Of a DNA stretch of 64,000 bases, positions 16,548 through 24,696 are shown in pieces. The position numbers and the translations under genes are program-made. Each line of letters opens with the position of its first letter. The first letter of the stretch is position 1. The stretch is from JBLIRR01 sp049472395. Lineage in GTDB: Bacteria > SZUA-182 > DTGQ01 > JBLIRR01. The stretch spans positions 266,913 through 330,912 of the forward strand of contig JBLIRR010000002.1 in NCBI GenBank assembly GCA_049472395.1, in the 5' to 3' direction. The notes under the pieces were generated by a model. That model was not told the origin of the DNA. It worked only from the letters and a program-made list of their open reading frames with translations, and ran no database searches.

Positions 16548-19277
16548 ATGATTCAAAAGATATTTACCAAGATTGTCGGCAGTAAAAATGACCGAGAGCT
16601 TAAACGTCTTCAACGCTATGTTGATGAGATAAATAGCCTCGAGCCTCATATATCAAAACTCTCTGATAAAGAGCTTCAAGCCAAAACAGGTGAATTTAAA
16701 AATAAATATCATGCCCATATGGACGCGGTTTTTGCCAGTGAAGGCATTGATAAGGATTATGCAAAGAAATTAAATCCCATAGTGCTGGAAGAAAAGATCG
16801 AACTTGAAAGAATTGAAAACATAATTCGGAAAGAAGAGGACTCTATACTTGGGGAGATGCTCTATGAGGCATTTGCAGTGGTAAGGGAAACAGGCAAAAG
16901 AGTTTTGAATATGAGACATTTCGATGTTCAATTAATGGGTGGAGTTGTTCTTCATGAAGGCAAAATTGCTGAGATGACAACTGGTGAGGGGAAAACCCTT
17001 GTCGCGACCTTACCCGTCTATTTGAATGCACTTACAGGAAAAGGGGTCCACGTTGTCACAGTGAATGATTATCTGGCCAAGAGGGATAGCGAATGGATGG
17101 GGCAGGTTTATACATTTCTCGGATTGACAGTTGGGCTTATTCAGCATGACATGAGGGATGATGATCGAAAGAAAGCATATCAGTCAGATATCACCTATGG
17201 AACGAATAATGAGTTTGGTTTTGATTATTTAAGGGATAATATGAAGTTCCGTCTCGAGGACTATGTGCAACGGCAACATAATTATGCTATTGTAGATGAA
17301 GTGGATAGTATCTTGATTGATGAAGCACGAACACCGTTGATTATTTCTGGCGAAAGTGATGTAAAAGACACTGATTGTTATCAAAAAGCGTATCAGGTTG
17401 TCAGACATCTTAAACGCGGCAGAGATCCCGTAAGTGATGATGATCATGAGGAAGACGGGGATTATCAGTGTGATGAGGAAAAACAGACTCTTTCCCTTAC
17501 AGAGGAGGGGATGAGGAAAGCAGAAAAATTCCTCGGAATCAGCAATTTATATGAAGAAGAGCATGAGGGAGAGATCAATGCTCAAAATTTTGAATATATC
17601 CATGCGGTGAATCAGGCCTTAAGGGCAAAGGAATTCTTTGCTCGTGATGTAAATTATGTGGTGAAGGACGGGGAGGTTGTCATTGTTGACGAATTCACCG
17701 GCCGGCTGATGCCGGGCCGACGATATAGCGATGGACTTCATCAGGCGCTTGAAGCCAAAGAAAGAGTGAAGGTTGAAAAAGAAAATCAAACGCTCGCATC
17801 CATTACGTTTCAGAATTATTTTCGACTCTATAATAAACTTGCGGGGATGACAGGTACAGCCGACACTGAGGCCCCTGAGTTCCATAAAATATATAATTTA
17901 GATGTTATTGTTATCCCTACTAATCGTCCTCTCCTGCGTCATAATTATCCGGATGTTATCTATCGGAATGAACATGCCAAATTTAATGCAGTTGTGAAAG
18001 AAATTGAGGGACTCTATGCAGAGAAAAGGCCGGTACTTGTTGGGACAATAGCTATTGAAAAATCTGAAATGCTTCATGAGTTATTGAAAAAGAAGGGGAT
18101 ACCCCATAATGTGCTGAATGCAAAACATCATGAAAAAGAGGCTGTGATAATTGCAGAAGCAGGGCAACCCGGCACTGTGACAATAGCAACCAATATGGCT
18201 GGCCGTGGGACAGATATTGTGCTGGGAGCGGGTATCCCTGAAAAGGGAGGGCTTCATATTCTCGGCACAGAAAGACATGAAAGCAGACGAATCGACAATC
18301 AGCTCCGAGGACGTTCCGGAAGACAGGGCGATCCCGGCTCTTCACGTTTTTATCTCTCCCTTGAGGATGATCTGCTCAGAATCTTCGGAGGTGATCGTGT
18401 GGGCAAGCTCATGAGTTTTTTAAAACTTGAGGATGATCAACCCATTGAACATAAAATGGTCACCAAAGCAATCGAAGAAGCGCAAAAAAAGGTTGAAGCT
18501 CAACATTTTGAAGCACGAAAGCACCTCCTTGAATATGATGATGTCATGAATAAGCAAAGAGAGGTCATATACCAACAACGCAAAATGGTGTTGGAAAGTG
18601 ACTCTCTCAAACCCCTTGTTCTTGAGATGATAGAAGACAGTGTGGATGATATAATTGAGCTGTATCAGGAAAAAGATTCGTTTGTCTCTGATTGGGATCC
18701 GGCAAGTCTTAAGAACATGCAGACCGAGCTTGCGAATCGATTCCTTATCAATTTTGATTTTCATAATGACGAGGTAAAGAATCTGAAAGCAGAACCTCTT
18801 GTAGAAAAATTGACTCATATGATTCTTCAGCATTATGAAGAAAAGGAAAAAGCCATTACTCCCGAAAAGATGCGTCATGTGGAGAAGATGATTACGCTCT
18901 CTACGATAGATAAGCTGTGGAAAGAGCATCTTTTGTCCATGGATCATCTCAAGGAAGGCATCGGGATGAGGGGGTATGGACAAAAAGACCCCCTTATAGA
19001 ATACAAAAAAGAGGGTTTCGCCATGTTTCAGGCCATGATCGCTCAAATCAAATTGGATACGGTATCTCATATTTTCCATGTTCAAAAGGTGGCTGAAGAA
19101 GAGGAGAGGGAGAGAGCCCGAAGAGAAAATGTGCGGAGGCAATTGGACGCGGCAGCACGGGCCCAGGGAGAGGGGAGACCAAAGGGAGTAACGGTAAAAA
19201 AAGAGAAGAAGGTAGGAAGAAATGAACCCTGTCCTTGCGGAAGCGGCAAAAAATATAAAAAGTGCTGCGGTCAATAA
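16548..19277 (+). CDS. secA: preprotein translocase ATPase SecA
   Basis: SecA is the ATPase that drives proteins through the SecYEG channel. This 909-residue protein has Walker A in MTTGEGKTLVATLP, the DEAD-like VDEVDSILIDEARTPLI, a preprotein-crosslinking domain, and GRAGRGTD-type helicase motifs (NMAGRGTDIVLG, QLRGRSGRQGDPG). The C-terminal zinc motif is NEPCPCGSGKKYKKCCG, which binds SecB and lipids in other bacteria. Length is typical. An AAGGAG site precedes the ATG. The SAM hydrolase-family gene follows after 2 bases, so the two are probably co-transcribed. Confidence 0.98.
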   Translation: MIQKIFTKIVGSKNDRELKRLQRYVDEINSLEPHISKLSDKELQAKTGEFKNKYHAHMDAVFASEGIDKDYAKKLNPIVLEEKIELERIENIIRKEEDSILGEMLYEAFAVVRETGKRVLNMRHFDVQLMGGVVLHEGKIAEMTTGEGKTLVATLPVYLNALTGKGVHVVTVNDYLAKRDSEWMGQVYTFLGLTVGLIQHDMRDDDRKKAYQSDITYGTNNEFGFDYLRDNMKFRLEDYVQRQHNYAIVDEVDSILIDEARTPLIISGESDVKDTDCYQKAYQVVRHLKRGRDPVSDDDHEEDGDYQCDEEKQTLSLTEEGMRKAEKFLGISNLYEEEHEGEINAQNFEYIHAVNQALRAKEFFARDVNYVVKDGEVVIVDEFTGRLMPGRRYSDGLHQALEAKERVKVEKENQTLASITFQNYFRLYNKLAGMTGTADTEAPEFHKIYNLDVIVIPTNRPLLRHNYPDVIYRNEHAKFNAVVKEIEGLYAEKRPVLVGTIAIEKSEMLHELLKKKGIPHNVLNAKHHEKEAVIIAEAGQPGTVTIATNMAGRGTDIVLGAGIPEKGGLHILGTERHESRRIDNQLRGRSGRQGDPGSSRFYLSLEDDLLRIFGGDRVGKLMSFLKLEDDQPIEHKMVTKAIEEAQKKVEAQHFEARKHLLEYDDVMNKQREVIYQQRKMVLESDSLKPLVLEMIEDSVDDIIELYQEKDSFVSDWDPASLKNMQTELANRFLINFDFHNDEVKNLKAEPLVEKLTHMILQHYEEKEKAITPEKMRHVEKMITLSTIDKLWKEHLLSMDHLKEGIGMRGYGQKDPLIEYKKEGFAMFQAMIAQIKLDTVSHIFHVQKVAEEEERERARRENVRRQLDAAARAQGEGRPKGVTVKKEKKVGRNEPCPCGSGKKYKKCCGQ

Positions 19278-19279
19278 AA

Positions 19280-20068
19280 ATGGAAAAGATTATTACATTG
19301 GTGACTGATTTTGGTGACGTTGATTCCTTTGTTGCCAGTATGAAAGGGGTAATCCTTGAGATTAACAACAACGTGCACATCATAGATGTCACCCACAAGA
19401 TAGATCCTTTTGACCTTAAAAGAGCAGCATTTTTAGTGTCACACTATTATAAATGTTTTCCAAAGGGGAGCATTCACCTCCTTGTGGTGGATCCGGGTGT
19501 AGGAAGCAACCGCCGCGCCCTGGTTGTCGAAACCTCGCGATACCTTTTTGTTGCACCTGATAATGGTATTTTATCTTATATTTATGAACATGAGGAGGTA
19601 GAAACGTGTATCGCAGTGGACATGAAAAAAGATGGCTACTTCAGAGAACAAATAAGCAATACGTTTCATGGACGGGATGTATTTGCGCCTGTTGCTGCAA
19701 AGCTCTCTCTCGGCGTATCGCCCGAAGAGATGGGATTTCGTATCAGTGATATGATAAGATTTCCACTGCCCGATGTGACCATTGAAGAAAATAAGATAAT
19801 CGGAGAAATAATTTATATTGATGGATTCGGCAATGCCCTCACAAGTATAAACGAGGCTGTGTTTAAAAAAAAAGTAGGGAATAGATTTCAGATCCATTTT
19901 CTTGATTTGACAATTGATACTGTCGTAAGGGCATATTCAGAGGTCCAATTGGGTGAAACAGGGGCCATATTCAGCAGTGAGGGATATCTTGAGATATTCT
20001 CAAATCAGGGTAATCTGGCAAAAAAGAAACATATTAAGGTAGGTGAGCCTATAATAATCAAAATATAA
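19280..20068 (+). CDS. SAM hydroxide adenosyltransferase (SAM hydrolase, DUF62 family)
   Basis: This 262-residue protein belongs to the family that splits S-adenosylmethionine with hydroxide to adenosine and methionine, the relatives of fluorinase and chlorinase. Visible signatures are ITLVTDFGDVDSFVASMKG at the start, VVDPGVGSNRRALVVE, FVAPDNGILS, the FHGRDVFAPVAAKLS block and IDGFGNALTS. The start is set at ATG 19280 because the protein family begins there; a GTG 18 bases earlier would overlap secA. Adenosine released here could feed the adenosine-kinase-like enzyme at 57996. The biological reason for destroying SAM is not understood. Confidence 0.88.
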   Translation: MEKIITLVTDFGDVDSFVASMKGVILEINNNVHIIDVTHKIDPFDLKRAAFLVSHYYKCFPKGSIHLLVVDPGVGSNRRALVVETSRYLFVAPDNGILSYIYEHEEVETCIAVDMKKDGYFREQISNTFHGRDVFAPVAAKLSLGVSPEEMGFRISDMIRFPLPDVTIEENKIIGEIIYIDGFGNALTSINEAVFKKKVGNRFQIHFLDLTIDTVVRAYSEVQLGETGAIFSSEGYLEIFSNQGNLAKKKHIKVGEPIIIKI

Positions 20069-20084
20069 GGAGGAATCAGAGAGT

Positions 20085-20414
20085 ATGACTAGGCATGATC
20101 TTGAAAAAATGACTGTTATAAAGCTTCGCGAAGAGGCACAAAAATTCTCCGATCTGAAAAGCACCCATAGCATGGGGAAAGAAGAGCTTATCGCCACTTT
20201 GATGGAGCATTTGGGCATTAAGGATGAAGAGACAAAGCCCCTAAGCCGCAAGAAGAAAAAAGTGAAAAAGAGCAAGGAAGACCTCAAAAAGGATATGAGC
20301 ATACTTAAAGAACAAAGAAAAGAAGCTTTACTCGCAAAGAATGAAAAGGAATTAAAGGCTATTCGATACAAAATAAAAAAAACAAAAAGAAATTTACGGC
20401 GGTTAGCGGCATAG
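20085..20414 (+). CDS. small basic protein with Rho N-terminal-like (SAP-like) domain
   Basis: The protein has 109 residues. The first 45 (LEKMTVIKLREEAQKF, then MGKEELIATLMEHLGI) fit the helix-extension-helix fold of the Rho termination factor N-terminal domain. The rest is very Lys-rich and probably a helical hairpin (KKKKVKKSKEDLKKDMS, KEQRKEALLAKNEKEL, IKKTKRNLRRLAA). It is likely a nucleic-acid-binding accessory protein; no enzymatic motif is seen. It follows the SAM hydrolase gene after 16 bases, with AAGGAGG-like spacing, so it is likely in the secA transcript. Free-standing Rho-N proteins occur in several environmental phyla and their role is not established. Confidence 0.75.
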   Translation: MTRHDLEKMTVIKLREEAQKFSDLKSTHSMGKEELIATLMEHLGIKDEETKPLSRKKKKVKKSKEDLKKDMSILKEQRKEALLAKNEKELKAIRYKIKKTKRNLRRLAA

Positions 20415-20525
20415 CTTAAGGAATCTCCGTCTCAAACCAGCAAGATTATACATGAATTTAGAGGGCCACAATTACGTCCTTGTGAAGTTTTTTAAGTATT
20501 AAAATATGATGAGTGGAAGGGCTCA

Positions 20526-21614
20526 TTATCTGGCAAATTTAATAATCTGCTCGGCTATTTTGTCAAGTGGTATTACAGCATCAACTGCTCCCGCTTCAAT
20601 AGCCATTTTGGGCATGCCGAAAATAACACAGCTTTCTTCATCTTGAACAAAAATTTTAGCTCCCCTGGTTTTCATGAGTCTCGCTCCTGCCGTACCGTCT
20701 GATCCCATACCCGTCATAATAATGCCTAGAGCTCTTTCTTCATAGCACTGTGCTATCGATCTAAACAGATAATCAACCGAGGGTTTGCAAAAATTTTCAG
20801 GAGGATCATCTGTGACCCGTAATATAGTATCATCGCTCCCTTTTACTCTGCCCACCTTCATCTGTTTCCCTCCCGGAGCCAGATAAACGCACCCTGGTGT
20901 GAGCTTTTGTCCGCTTTTACCTTCTAAAACTGTTATGGCACTTTTCTGATTCAATGAATTGGCAAAGGCGGCGGTAAAATCTTGGGGCATATGCTGAACT
21001 ATGATGACAGGGATTCCCAAGTCCTCCGGGAGGTCCGGGATCACTTTGGCAAGAGCATTAGGTCCGCCGGTAGATATGCCTATTACTATTATTTTATTTT
21101 TTTTGCTGTTCTCATGTATATCTGATGAAATAAAATGTGAAGATTTCCTTTGAGGAATAAGTTTTTTCTTGCTTCTCTGGGTTATGGAGCTGACTATTTT
21201 TTTAGTGATAAACGCATTGATCCTTGGTTTTAATTGCAGAGCCAAATTCGCTTTATTTCCTTTGAAATCAGTGCCAAAGGGTTTTGTGATGAAATCGACC
21301 GCTCCTAATTCAAGTGCCTGCATGGTAACTGTGGCACCTGCTTTCGTCAGGGAACTTACCATAATAACCGGGCATTGTATGCCTTTATTTTTTAATTGCT
21401 GTAATGTTTCTAAGCCATCCGCCTCCGGCATTTCAATATCCAACGTAATAAGATCCGGCTTTAATTCTTCAATTTTAGCTAAGGCAACCTTGCCATTTTC
21501 TGCTTCCCCTTCTACCCTTACACCAGGGATTTCAGAAAGTACATCAGTCAAGAGCATTCGGTAGAATCGCGTATCATCTACTACCAGAATTCTAAATAAT
21601 TTATCATGTTCCAT
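20526..21614 (-). CDS. cheB: chemotaxis protein-glutamate methylesterase CheB
   Basis: CheB removes methyl groups from chemoreceptors and deamidates them when its receiver is phosphorylated by CheA. This 362-residue copy has a receiver (acceptor in LITLDIEMPEADG near residue 56) and a catalytic domain from about 170. The catalytic triad is visible: Ser in GISTGGPNALAKV, His in IIVQHMPQDFTAAFA and Asp in TGMGSDGTAGARL. It is divergent from cheA, and their shared 162-base intergenic contains a perfectly centred inverted repeat. No cheR methyltransferase is present in this window. Confidence 0.95.
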   Translation of the reverse strand: MEHDKLFRILVVDDTRFYRMLLTDVLSEIPGVRVEGEAENGKVALAKIEELKPDLITLDIEMPEADGLETLQQLKNKGIQCPVIMVSSLTKAGATVTMQALELGAVDFITKPFGTDFKGNKANLALQLKPRINAFITKKIVSSITQRSKKKLIPQRKSSHFISSDIHENSKKNKIIVIGISTGGPNALAKVIPDLPEDLGIPVIIVQHMPQDFTAAFANSLNQKSAITVLEGKSGQKLTPGCVYLAPGGKQMKVGRVKGSDDTILRVTDDPPENFCKPSVDYLFRSIAQCYEERALGIIMTGMGSDGTAGARLMKTRGAKIFVQDEESCVIFGMPKMAIEAGAVDAVIPLDKIAEQIIKFAR

Positions 21615-21656
21615 AGCATGACCCTGCCTAAAAATTACCCTCTCTTTGTATCTTCG

Positions 21657-21734
21657 TTATCGGAAATAATTCTTGAAATATTCATAATAGGGATATTTTT
21701 TTTAAACCAGAGAAACGACTAGAGTTTCCGATAA
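21657..21734. promoter_or_regulatory. symmetric inverted repeat between cheB and cheA
   Basis: TTATCGGAAA (21657-21666) and TTTCCGATAA (21725-21734) are exact reverse complements. Each ends 43 bases from its gene start (cheB ATG at 21614, cheA ATG at 21777), so the whole arrangement is symmetric. CCGATAA resembles the -10 element of flagellar/chemotaxis sigma-28 promoters (GCCGATAA). The -35 side is weak on both strands: TGAA with a 16-base gap on the cheB side, TAAA with a 20-base gap on the cheA side. It may be a pair of sigma-28-like promoters or an operator. Confidence 0.5.
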
Positions 21735-21776
21735 AAAGATAAGTCTTTCCTTTCTATTAGAAGGAGATTCCATTGA

Positions 21777-24074
21777 ATGACAAATAATGACCCTGAAATC
21801 TTTAAAATTTTTATTGAAGAATCAAAAGAGCACCTCGACGTCCTCGAGCCTGGCCTGCTTGCCTTAGAAAAAGAACCCACAAATCCAGATCCTGAGCTTA
21901 TCAATAGTATATTCAGGGCAGTCCATAGCATTAAAGGAGCAGCAGTTTTTTTTAATTTGGGGAACATATCATACATCAGTCACAAAATGGAGAATGTTCT
22001 CGGTTTGATCCGAGAGGGTGCGCTAAAGGTCAATCAAATGATTATTGATGCTCTCTTGCACGGCACAGATAAACTTAATGTAATGATTGAGACTATTGAA
22101 ACCAGCGAAGAGGTTGATATAACTGATGAGCTGAAGAATCTGGATATGATATTGGGTAGCGCCGTAAATATTAATAAAAAGAATACAAAAGTAGCAAGAA
22201 AAAAAAGAGAACGTAAACAACAGGAATTACCGGAAGAGGCAAAGAACCCGCTTCTTGAAAATATACATAAAGATAAGGGTAACACAGCCGATGAAACCCT
22301 GCGAGTGAAGGTATCATTACTGAATGATCTGATGAATATGGTGGGGGAGATGGTTTTGGGCCGTAATCAATTAATGCGGATGACAACAGATATTGTCCAT
22401 GATATTCATGGCCTTGCGGCAGTACTCCAGCATTTCAATATTATCACCTCCGCGCTTCAGGAAAAGATAATCGCTGCACGTATGCAACCGGTAAATGTGG
22501 TATTCAGTAAATTCCCCCGGGTTGTCAGAGATCTGGCACATAAGTTAGGAAAATCAATAGAATTAAAGATTTCCGGAAAAGAGGTCGAACTCGACAAATC
22601 AATGATAGAGAATTTGTCTGATCCCCTGACGCATCTTATCCGCAATTGCGTTGATCATGGAATAGAACCTTCACAGGACAGAAGCATATCCGGAAAAGCC
22701 CCTACAGGACATATCCAACTTGCCGCCTATCATGAGGGAGGACAAGTTAATATAGATATTATTGATGATGGCAGGGGTATAGATCCGGAGATTATAAAAC
22801 AAAAGGCCCTTGATAAGGGTATGATTTCAAAAAAAGAACTCGCCCGGCTTAATGAAAAGCAAGTATTGGGTTTGATATTTATGCCAGGTTTTTCTACCGC
22901 ACAATCTATTTCTGAAGTCTCTGGCCGGGGGGTAGGGATGGATGTGGTGCGGACAAATATTGAAAAATTGGGAGGGACAATTTCGGTAGAATCTAAAATT
23001 GGTGAGGGAACAAGAATAAATCTCAAACTTCCCTTAACATTGGCGATCATACCTTCCCTTATTGTGAGTGTCCAAGATCAGCATTTTGCACTCCCACAGA
23101 TTTCACTCGTGGAACTTGTTCGGCTAAAACCGGATGATGTGTCAAAAAAGGTTGAGACTGTTCAAAATTCGCCGGTGTTGCGCTTGAGGGATAAATTATT
23201 GCCGCTTGTCCGGTTGTCAGAGGTAGTAGGGATTGATCGATACTATGTTAATCCAGAAATGGGTGAAAAAGAAACTGAGAGGAGGAAAAGGATTGCTGAC
23301 CGCCGCGGGTCCGAAACCTGTCCTGTAATTGAAGCTTTACCACCTGTTGAGCGACGGAGGCATAAAACAGATAGACGTAATATATTCAAAAATATTACAA
23401 GAATTTTAGTCCTTAATTGCAATGAAAATTATTTCGGCTTAATTGTGGATCAGATAAATAATAATGAAGAGATAGTGGTAAAACCACTCCCCCGGTTTCT
23501 GAAGGGTTTATCTTGTTATTCCGGGACCACTATTCTTGGCGATGGAAGGATTGCGCTTATTCTTGATATAAATGGTATTGCATCAAAGGCCCAATTAAAA
23601 TTCGATGCAGTTGAAAAGAAGAATAAGGATTTAGCAGATGACAGAAACAACGAGATCATGAGAGAGGCCCAGAGTCTCCTGCTCTTTGAAAATGCTCCAG
23701 GGGAGTGTTTCGGTCTTAACCTCGATCTTATTCAAAGGGTAGAAAAGGTACCCATGACCTCAATAGAGAGAATAGGTGAGAGGGAATTCCTCACGAATGA
23801 TAATAAAAGTCTTCGCCTGCTTCGTTTGGAGAAGTATCTTCCCGTAACCACTCCCTCTCGGGATGATGAAAAGGTATGTGTGATTATACCCAAAATGGTC
23901 AATGTGTCCGTGGGAATCGTTGCCGCACGTATTCTGGATACCATTCATACTGATGTTGAGATAGATACACACACCATATGTTCCAAGGGAATCATCGGTA
24001 CAGCTGTTATTAATAATAGAATAGTAATATTACCTGATATTTATTTGATTATAGAAATGGATAATCATCAATGA
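21777..24074 (+). CDS. cheA: chemotaxis histidine kinase CheA with second CheW-like domain
   Basis: The protein has 765 residues. An Hpt domain carries HSIKGAA (phosphorylated His about 50). A variable acidic/basic linker leads to the dimerisation domain (LLNDLMNMVGEMVLGRNQL), the HATPase domain (LTHLIRNCVDHGIEPS, IIDDGRGIDPE, SGRGVGMDVVRTNI) and a CheW-like regulatory domain. The P2 CheY-binding domain seems reduced or absent. Two features are unusual. A very basic insert inside the CheW domain contains RRKRIADRRG and ERRRHKTDRR. A second CheW-like domain of about 140 residues follows at the C-terminus (about 620-765). AAGGAG precedes the ATG. The stop overlaps the start of a 45-codon ORF by ATGA. 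Confidence 0.95.
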   Translation: MTNNDPEIFKIFIEESKEHLDVLEPGLLALEKEPTNPDPELINSIFRAVHSIKGAAVFFNLGNISYISHKMENVLGLIREGALKVNQMIIDALLHGTDKLNVMIETIETSEEVDITDELKNLDMILGSAVNINKKNTKVARKKRERKQQELPEEAKNPLLENIHKDKGNTADETLRVKVSLLNDLMNMVGEMVLGRNQLMRMTTDIVHDIHGLAAVLQHFNIITSALQEKIIAARMQPVNVVFSKFPRVVRDLAHKLGKSIELKISGKEVELDKSMIENLSDPLTHLIRNCVDHGIEPSQDRSISGKAPTGHIQLAAYHEGGQVNIDIIDDGRGIDPEIIKQKALDKGMISKKELARLNEKQVLGLIFMPGFSTAQSISEVSGRGVGMDVVRTNIEKLGGTISVESKIGEGTRINLKLPLTLAIIPSLIVSVQDQHFALPQISLVELVRLKPDDVSKKVETVQNSPVLRLRDKLLPLVRLSEVVGIDRYYVNPEMGEKETERRKRIADRRGSETCPVIEALPPVERRRHKTDRRNIFKNITRILVLNCNENYFGLIVDQINNNEEIVVKPLPRFLKGLSCYSGTTILGDGRIALILDINGIASKAQLKFDAVEKKNKDLADDRNNEIMREAQSLLLFENAPGECFGLNLDLIQRVEKVPMTSIERIGEREFLTNDNKSLRLLRLEKYLPVTTPSRDDEKVCVIIPKMVNVSVGIVAARILDTIHTDVEIDTHTICSKGIIGTAVINNRIVILPDIYLIIEMDNHQ

Positions 24075-24208
24075 TGTTGGAAGAAGCCCGCAGAAAAAGT
24101 CTTGAATTCGGATTTACGAAGTATGAAACCAAACTTGACAGGACCGCTCTTCATAAAAAATTGGGACGTTACTTAAGCAAAGTATGGGGTAAAAGGAGGA
24201 TTTATTAG
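24071..24208 (+). CDS. 45-residue ORF coupled between cheA and cheW
   Basis: This small ORF starts inside the cheA stop (ATGA overlap) and its TAG overlaps the GTG start of cheW by one base, so it fills the gap exactly and would be translationally coupled to both. The product is basic and partly helical (MMLEEARRKSLEF at the start, LGRYLSKVWGKRR near the end). I do not recognise it. The AAAAGGAGG ribosome site for cheW lies within its last codons. The tight packing argues for translation; the lack of its own ribosome site and of a known family argue for caution. Confidence 0.5.
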   Translation: MMLEEARRKSLEFGFTKYETKLDRTALHKKLGRYLSKVWGKRRIY

Positions 24209-24696
24209 TGGCTCAGTATACAACTTTCTATTTACAGGGGGCCCTATTTGGAATTAATATCTTGCATGTGAAAGAATTAAACCGACACCTTGTGTATACA
24301 TCCGTTCCGGATGGATCAGAATATATAAAGGGTCTTCTTAATTTGCGGGGGCATGTGGTCACCGTCTTTGACCTCGCAAAAAGACTCGGTCTTTCAGAAT
24401 CGAAAATCAATCCCAAAACCCGAAACTTGATACTTCGCACAGATGCTGAAACAGCTGACTATTATAAACAAGGATGGCTTACTCAGAGAGTAGGCTATGA
24501 CCCTATAGGCTTTCTCGTTGATGAAATAGGCGATGTGATAGAAGTGTCGGATGACAAACTACATCATGCGCCGGCCAATTTAGAAACAGTCGCAATGGAC
24601 TATGTAACCGGTGTAGTAGAACTTGAGAAAGGACTACTTGTAGTGCTTAATATTGAAAAAATATTTAACATCCATAATGCAAAGGAGATGGTGTAA
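24208..24696 (+). CDS. cheW: chemotaxis coupling protein CheW
   Basis: This 162-residue scaffold protein links receptors to CheA. The CheW fold is visible from YTTFYLQGALFGINILHVKE, through YIKGLLNLRGHVVTVFDL (the conserved receptor-binding NLRG with Arg) to GFLVDEIGDVIEV and the C-terminal LEKGLLVVLNIEKIF. It starts at GTG 24208 behind AAAAGGAGG. Its TAA shares a base with the following mcp start, so cheA, the 45-codon ORF, cheW and mcp form one coupled operon. Confidence 0.95.
   Translation: MAQYTTFYLQGALFGINILHVKELNRHLVYTSVPDGSEYIKGLLNLRGHVVTVFDLAKRLGLSESKINPKTRNLILRTDAETADYYKQGWLTQRVGYDPIGFLVDEIGDVIEVSDDKLHHAPANLETVAMDYVTGVVELEKGLLVVLNIEKIFNIHNAKEMV

Noticed and set aside
18420..19274. 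284-codon open frame on the minus strand inside secA
   Set aside because: It lies fully antisense to a perfectly conserved secA; the product is hydrophobic, Phe/His/Leu-rich and without a fold, as expected of a shadow frame.
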